A stretch of DNA of 9,230 bases from QALR01 sp045124015 (GTDB taxonomy: Bacteria > Bacillota > Clostridia > Oscillospirales > CAG-272). The DNA is taken from the NCBI GenBank assembly GCA_045124015.1, contig JBGVLA010000039.1:1-9230 (forward strand). Reading direction: 5' to 3'. The position numbers and the translations under genes are program-made. Below the pieces are notes generated by a model, which saw nothing but the letters and a program-made list of their open reading frames with translations, was not told the origin of the DNA and did no database searches. Below are positions 5,507 to 9,230 of the stretch, in pieces; position 1 is the first letter of the stretch; each line of letters opens with the position of its first letter.

Positions 5507-7798
5507 TCACTTCTTCTCCTTTGGCTTTTTCATACGGTTGAGCTTGGCGTTGATCTTCAGCAGCTCTTCCTTGGTAAAGTAAACGTTACGCATACCAAGC
5601 ATACCCGTGAAGCGAAGAACGGTAAAGTTTCCAATCATATTCATCACGCCGCTTCCCATTTCGGGATTCTTGGTTTTTTTCTTTTTCTTCTTTTTGTCTT
5701 TATCGGCTGATTTTGACTTGCCGCCGCTCATTTTCTTTGCCATGGTAAGGAAAAGCCCCATCATCCATAGCTTGCCGCGTAAGGTCTTTGTAATATCTCC
5801 GATCTTATCGTTAAGTGAAAATCTGCCTTCCACCTCGGTGATATCGAACCAGTTCAGCACCGCTCCCTGCTCACGCAGAATATAATCGGGATTCATCTTG
5901 TCAACCTTGCAAATACGGCTTTCATCTCTGCATTCACCTGCAACCGCAACAAGCTCGGTTTCTCCAATGTTTTGAACCTCGAAATAGAAGAAGTGATCCT
6001 CGGCGCTCTTTTTGCCGATGCTCTCGCCGTTCACGAACAACTCAACCTCGGGAAGGTTTGAGTACACGGTTACTTTAGTAACTTCCTCTACTCTGTCAAC
6101 GTAACGCTTACCGCAGATATGCACGAAGGGATCAACGTCGGGAGAGACGAGCCATGCCTTGTACGCGTAGAACGCATCCTTTTTGTACTTACGGTCGATG
6201 GTGATAAGACCCTTATGATTCTGACCGTTCTCACCGCCCTCGGCTCTTGCATCCGCGCCGAAGTCAAACATATTCCAAACGTGAGTGGACCAGATATATT
6301 TTCTCGTAAAGAGCTGACGGATGAGAGATTCGTGGTAGATCGCCTGATATTCTTCGGTGTAATCTCCGCTTTCGGGATTCGAGTTATGCCAATTAAGCGC
6401 TTCGCAGCCGTATTCCGAACAACCAATGGGCTTGTTCGGATATTTTTCGTGGAACTTATCGTACCAAGTTCCATACTCGTCAAGGCTTCCGCCGTACCAA
6501 CCGAAATAATGGTTGTAGGATACCACGTCGGAGATGTGAACGTACTTTTCATCAATATCGCACATGGAGATACAAGCTACCGTTGTGGGACGGGTCTTGT
6601 CCATCTCGTGAACAAGGTCGTTGAGCTTGTGATGGTTGGCGATCAGATCGGGATCTTTCGCGCCGTCCATCGTGATCTCGTTAGAAAGTCCCCAAACACA
6701 GATTGAAGGGTGATTGTAGTTCTGCACGATCAGCTCACGCATCTGGAGCATTGTGTTTTCATTTCCGCCGCTCATATGACGGGAAATATAAGGAATTTCT
6801 GCCCAGATCACCATACCGCGCTCGTCGCAAAGATCGTAAAAATACTGATCGTGCTGATAGTGCGCAAGACGGATGGTATTTGCGCCGACCTCACAAATGA
6901 GATCCATATCCTCAAGGTGATGCTCGGGAAGAAGCGCATTGCCGATCTGCCATCTGTCCTGATGACGGCTGACACCGTGGAGCGGATATTCCTTTCCGTT
7001 GAGAATAAAACCGTTCTCAGCATCAATACGGAAGGTACGGCAGCCGAAACGCGAGGATATCTGATCGATTTTCTCGCCCCCGCGAATGATCGCTACCTCT
7101 GCCGTGTAGAGATAAGGATCGATTCTACCGTTCCAAAGGTGTACGTTTTCGATCGTCAGACACGCGCTTGTGTTTGCACTCTGACACTGTGCGACTGCAT
7201 TTCCGTCTGCATCAAAAATGCAAAAAGATATCTCGTCGCCCTTTTCCATATCGTTTACGTAGGTGTCAATTTTTATATTCGCCGCAGTTTCAGCGATCTC
7301 GGGTGTAATAACGAGTCCCTTGCCGCCGAAATATTCAAGATCAAAATGCGTTTCCTCTACACAAACGATGTTTACGTCACGGTAAATACCGCCGTAGAAA
7401 GTGAAATCCGCCACCTGCGGATAAACTTCCTCGTTGGGAGCGTTATCTACCAAGATACAAAGCGTATTCTCCGTGCGGAGATAACCCGTAATATTCACAC
7501 GCCAAGTGGAATATCCACCGTCGTGATGCGCAAGACGCTTGCCGTTCATATACACGTCGGCAGAGGAATTCGCACCGTTTATCTCAAGATAGTATTTTTT
7601 TGCTTTCGGGAGCAAGTCGGAGCGGAACACCTTTCTGTAAAGGCAAGTGCCACGGAAATAGTCGTTTCCACCGTCCTGACCGTCGGTCGCATTCCAAGTA
7701 TGAGGAATCGTGATGGATTCTCCTACCTCTGCGGCGTTGATCTCGGATACTCCTTTGAGAAACTCCCAATTATCGTTAAATTTCAATATCTGTCGCAT
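5507..7798 (-). CDS. GH2 beta-glycosidase, probable beta-glucuronidase, with lysine-rich C-terminal tail
   Basis: This retaining glycosidase of 763 residues has no signal peptide, so it should act in the cytoplasm on imported glycosides. It has an N-terminal sugar-binding domain (about 1-145, with FRGTCLYRKVF at 48-58), an immunoglobulin-like domain (about 150-255) and a TIM barrel from about 258. The acid/base is Glu374 in WGLSNE, and the nucleophile is Glu462 in GCSEYG. ADARAEGGENGQNHKG (515-530) contains an N-x-K (Asn527, Lys529) like the motif required for glucuronide recognition, but Firmicutes beta-galactosidases of this type also show N-x-KG here, so it is not decisive. A further beta domain with VTVYSNLPEVELFVNGE (576-592) follows, then an unusual tail from about residue 650. 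The downstream glucuronate genes favour beta-glucuronidase. AAGGAG lies eight bases before the ATG, and a stem-loop sits just upstream. uxuA follows after one base. Confidence 0.9.
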   Translation of the reverse strand: MRQILKFNDNWEFLKGVSEINAAEVGESITIPHTWNATDGQDGGNDYFRGTCLYRKVFRSDLLPKAKKYYLEINGANSSADVYMNGKRLAHHDGGYSTWRVNITGYLRTENTLCILVDNAPNEEVYPQVADFTFYGGIYRDVNIVCVEETHFDLEYFGGKGLVITPEIAETAANIKIDTYVNDMEKGDEISFCIFDADGNAVAQCQSANTSACLTIENVHLWNGRIDPYLYTAEVAIIRGGEKIDQISSRFGCRTFRIDAENGFILNGKEYPLHGVSRHQDRWQIGNALLPEHHLEDMDLICEVGANTIRLAHYQHDQYFYDLCDERGMVIWAEIPYISRHMSGGNENTMLQMRELIVQNYNHPSICVWGLSNEITMDGAKDPDLIANHHKLNDLVHEMDKTRPTTVACISMCDIDEKYVHISDVVSYNHYFGWYGGSLDEYGTWYDKFHEKYPNKPIGCSEYGCEALNWHNSNPESGDYTEEYQAIYHESLIRQLFTRKYIWSTHVWNMFDFGADARAEGGENGQNHKGLITIDRKYKKDAFYAYKAWLVSPDVDPFVHICGKRYVDRVEEVTKVTVYSNLPEVELFVNGESIGKKSAEDHFFYFEVQNIGETELVAVAGECRDESRICKVDKMNPDYILREQGAVLNWFDITEVEGRFSLNDKIGDITKTLRGKLWMMGLFLTMAKKMSGGKSKSADKDKKKKKKKTKNPEMGSGVMNMIGNFTVLRFTGMLGMRNVYFTKEELLKINAKLNRMKKPKEKK
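5510..5851 (-). other. C-terminal tail module of the GH2 enzyme with polylysine linker
   Basis: Residues 650-763 follow the last recognisable beta domain. The first part, with FSLNDKIGDI (660-669), runs into a Met-rich helix-like stretch (about 677-690). Next comes a linker dominated by Ser, Gly and Lys (691-711) with seven consecutive lysines (702-708), then a second hydrophobic, Met-rich segment (714-738) and an ending TKEELLKINAKLNRMKKPKEKK. I recall comparable tails (IGDI near the start, a charged low-complexity middle, LN-x-x-L-x-x-IKKP near the end) on other Firmicutes GH2 enzymes, so this is likely a genuine module rather than read-through. Its role is not shown by the sequence. It could serve oligomerisation, cofactor binding or contact with acidic partners. 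Confidence 0.6.
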
Positions 7799-7806
7799 AA
7801 TGTTTT

Positions 7807-7812
7807 CTCCTT
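7807..7812 (-). promoter_or_regulatory. Ribosome binding site of the GH2 gene
   Basis: AAGGAG on the minus strand sits eight bases before the ATG at 7798 and fixes that start. It lies eight bases downstream of the stem-loop at 7821-7847, matching the arrangement in front of the GH3 gene. Confidence 0.8.
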
Positions 7813-7820
7813 ATGAAAAT

Positions 7821-7847
7821 AGGGAGTGTCCTGCACGGACACTCCCT
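7821..7847 (-). terminator. Intercistronic stem-loop between the transporter and GH2 genes
   Basis: A perfect 11-bp inverted repeat has arms AGGGAGTGTCC (7821-7831) and GGACACTCCCT (7837-7847) and a 5-nt loop. On the minus strand it is followed by ATTTTC, a short T-run, and then by the GH2 ribosome binding site. It therefore looks like a weak intrinsic terminator or an intercistronic processing or stability hairpin that sets transporter mRNA apart from the enzyme genes. Because GH2 and the following genes have no visible promoter of their own, complete termination here seems unlikely unless a promoter lies hidden in the spacer. The hairpin is seen directly; its function is inferred. Confidence 0.7.
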
Positions 7848-7859
7848 TGCTTTGACGAA

Positions 7860-9230
7860 TTAAGCGTCAGTGTTTTCTGTGTTCTTTCTTGCCTTGAGAG
7901 TTTCCACGTTCTCAAGAACCTTTTTCTTGTCAAGCGTATATACGAATGCGAGAACTACGCCGACGATGATATAGAGTACTGCGGGAACGAGAGTAGCGAT
8001 ATTGTAAATACCGTTATTAACTGCCTCTGTCTGCTTTGCCGCGCCCTCAACGTAGCCGATAAGTGCAAGCGACCAAGCACCCATTGCGGATGCGATTGCC
8101 TGTCCGATCTTTCTCGAGAAGGAGCAGACTGCATAGATCGTACCGTCCTCACGAACACCGGTCTTTACCTCGTGATCGTCAATGATATCGCTGATGAATG
8201 CCCAAATGATGAGGTTGAACAGACCAAATCCGAGAGAACCGAGAATACTGAGAACTACGTAGAGCCACATATTGCTCGTGTGGAGGAAGAACAGAAGCGC
8301 ATAGGAAACAGAACCCATAATAGCCGCAACGATACCAACCTCTTTTTTACCGAACTTTCTCGAAAGCGGAACAGCTGCAGGAGCGAGCGCGAGCGCGGGA
8401 ACAAAGCCTGCCGCATTGATGATGGTAAGACCCATCGTGTTGTTGAAATAGTCCTTGAATATGTAGTTGTTGATGGTCTGATTGAGCATCTGTGCGCCAA
8501 GGAAGGAGATGTAAACGATAACGATACCGATCAGCGCACGGTTGGAAAAGAGCGCCTTAACGGTCTGACCGAAGGTTACGCTTTCCTTCTTGGAATCGTC
8601 AACGGGGATACGCTCGGTACACATCTTGTAACAAATCAGATAGCAGCCTGCAGATGCAATTGCAAGGATCAGAGCAACGATGGGGAACGCGCCTGCATTA
8701 GCGACCTTTGTTCCATCATCAAGCGTGGTATAAAGGAACATAGGCATAACAACGCCAACGAGAACCTGAGGAATGAGAGAGCCAACACCGCGGAATGTGG
8801 AAAGCGCTGCACGGTCATCTGCTTCCGCACTCATAACGGATGCCATAGATCCGTAAGGAATGTTGATGGCGGTATAGCATACGCTACCCCAAAGCAGATA
8901 GGTTACGAACATATAAACAACGCGCACCCACATATCTGTGTTAACTACTGCCGTCTGATACATCAAAAAGCTTGCAAGCGCTACGGGGCCGCACATACGA
9001 ACGAGCCAAGGCTTGAACTTGCCACCCTTGCCTGCCTTTACCTTGTCGGCAATTCTGCCCATCGCCGTGTCGGTGAAGGCATCGATAACACGTGCAATAA
9101 GGAACATCGCACCTACAAGAGCCGCATTGATATGCAGAACGTCCGTGTAGAATACGGTAAGGAACATACTTGCCATAATGAATGTTAAGTCATTGGCTAC
9201 GTTTCCGAACATATAGCCAACCTTGTCCTT
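7860..9230 (-). CDS. GPH-family sugar:cation symporter (glycoside-pentoside-hexuronide), partial at 5' end
   Basis: This integral membrane transporter of the major facilitator superfamily probably imports the glycoside or hexuronide fed to the downstream enzymes, driven by H+ or Na+. In all, 456 codons are visible and hydrophobic segments fit twelve membrane helices. The frame is still open at the window edge: KDKVGY precedes the first Met at 9212 and aligns with the conserved family N-terminus, so the true start is only a few codons outside. By alignment to E. coli MelB as I know it, Asp14 (visible numbering) matches the sugar-binding Asp19, and RVIDAFTDTAMG (47-58) carries Asp50 and Asp54, matching the cation ligands Asp55 and Asp59. 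The loop GGKFKPWL is also a family hallmark. Substrate cannot be read from sequence; the neighbours suggest a glucuronide (UidB-like role) or a short acidic oligosaccharide. Confidence 0.92.
   Translation of the reverse strand, partial: KDKVGYMFGNVANDLTFIMASMFLTVFYTDVLHINAALVGAMFLIARVIDAFTDTAMGRIADKVKAGKGGKFKPWLVRMCGPVALASFLMYQTAVVNTDMWVRVVYMFVTYLLWGSVCYTAINIPYGSMASVMSAEADDRAALSTFRGVGSLIPQVLVGVVMPMFLYTTLDDGTKVANAGAFPIVALILAIASAGCYLICYKMCTERIPVDDSKKESVTFGQTVKALFSNRALIGIVIVYISFLGAQMLNQTINNYIFKDYFNNTMGLTIINAAGFVPALALAPAAVPLSRKFGKKEVGIVAAIMGSVSYALLFFLHTSNMWLYVVLSILGSLGFGLFNLIIWAFISDIIDDHEVKTGVREDGTIYAVCSFSRKIGQAIASAMGAWSLALIGYVEGAAKQTEAVNNGIYNIATLVPAVLYIIVGVVLAFVYTLDKKKVLENVETLKARKNTENTDA

Noticed and set aside
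5670..5698. Plus-strand T-rich run read as a terminator tail
   Set aside because: It is the complement of the lysine codons in the GH2 tail, and no stem precedes it on the plus strand.
6710..7816. Plus-strand open frame of 368 codons opposite GH2
   Set aside because: Antisense to the GH2 N-terminal and barrel regions; no coherent domain.
7799..7859. Separate promoter for GH2 within the spacer
   Set aside because: After the hairpin and ribosome site are removed, there is no room for, and no sign of, convincing -35 and -10 boxes in the spacer; one inside the transporter gene cannot be excluded but I cannot support it.
7710..9188. Long plus-strand open frame of 492 codons opposite the transporter
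   Set aside because: It is antisense to a clear GPH transporter, its translation is rich in Cys, Arg, Asn and His with no domain or membrane pattern, and it has no convincing ribosome site. It arises from codon bias on the other strand.

Overview
The window is one densely packed operon read entirely on the minus strand, from right to left. It encodes a nearly complete route for taking up a glucuronic-acid-containing glycoside and degrading it to central metabolites. Several traits point to an anaerobic, probably gut- or rumen-associated Clostridia-type Firmicute. The ribosome binding sites are strong AAGGAG/GGAGG types, base composition is moderate, D-mannonate oxidoreductase is the short-chain-dehydrogenase type found in Bacillus/Clostridia, mannonate dehydratase is the roughly 360-residue Gram-positive length, and the GH2 enzyme carries a C-terminal tail of the Firmicutes kind. 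The genus cannot be named from this sequence.

Layout in transcription order (high to low coordinates): a GPH-family sugar:cation symporter that runs off the right edge (9230-7860); a 61-nt spacer with a perfect stem-loop; a cytoplasmic GH2 beta-glycosidase (7798-5507); mannonate dehydratase uxuA (5505-4417); SDR-type D-mannonate oxidoreductase uxuB (4404-3559); glucuronate isomerase uxaC (3556-2237); KDPG aldolase eda (2237-1680); KDG kinase kdgK (1680-658); a 63-nt spacer with a second perfect stem-loop; and the start of a GH3 beta-glucosidase-like gene (594-1), which runs off the left edge and is broken by one in-frame TAA. From GH2 to kdgK, neighbouring genes are 12 nt apart or less, and two junctions are 1-nt TAATG overlaps.

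How the genes work together (established pathway knowledge plus inference): the symporter imports a small glycoside and GH2 releases the sugar acid. UxaC turns glucuronate into fructuronate, UxuB reduces it to mannonate, and UxuA dehydrates that to 2-keto-3-deoxygluconate (KDG). KdgK phosphorylates KDG to KDPG, and Eda splits KDPG into pyruvate and glyceraldehyde-3-phosphate. The pathway context favours beta-glucuronidase for GH2, although its sequence type also resembles Firmicutes beta-galactosidases. No regulator, promoter, RNA gene, mobile element or CRISPR array is visible, and no gene-free stretch exceeds 300 bases.

I see no wholly new system. The points most worth a second look are the single nonsense codon in an otherwise well-preserved GH3 frame, the two matched stem-loops placed just upstream of the ribosome binding sites of the two glycosidase genes, and the lysine-rich C-terminal tail of GH2.
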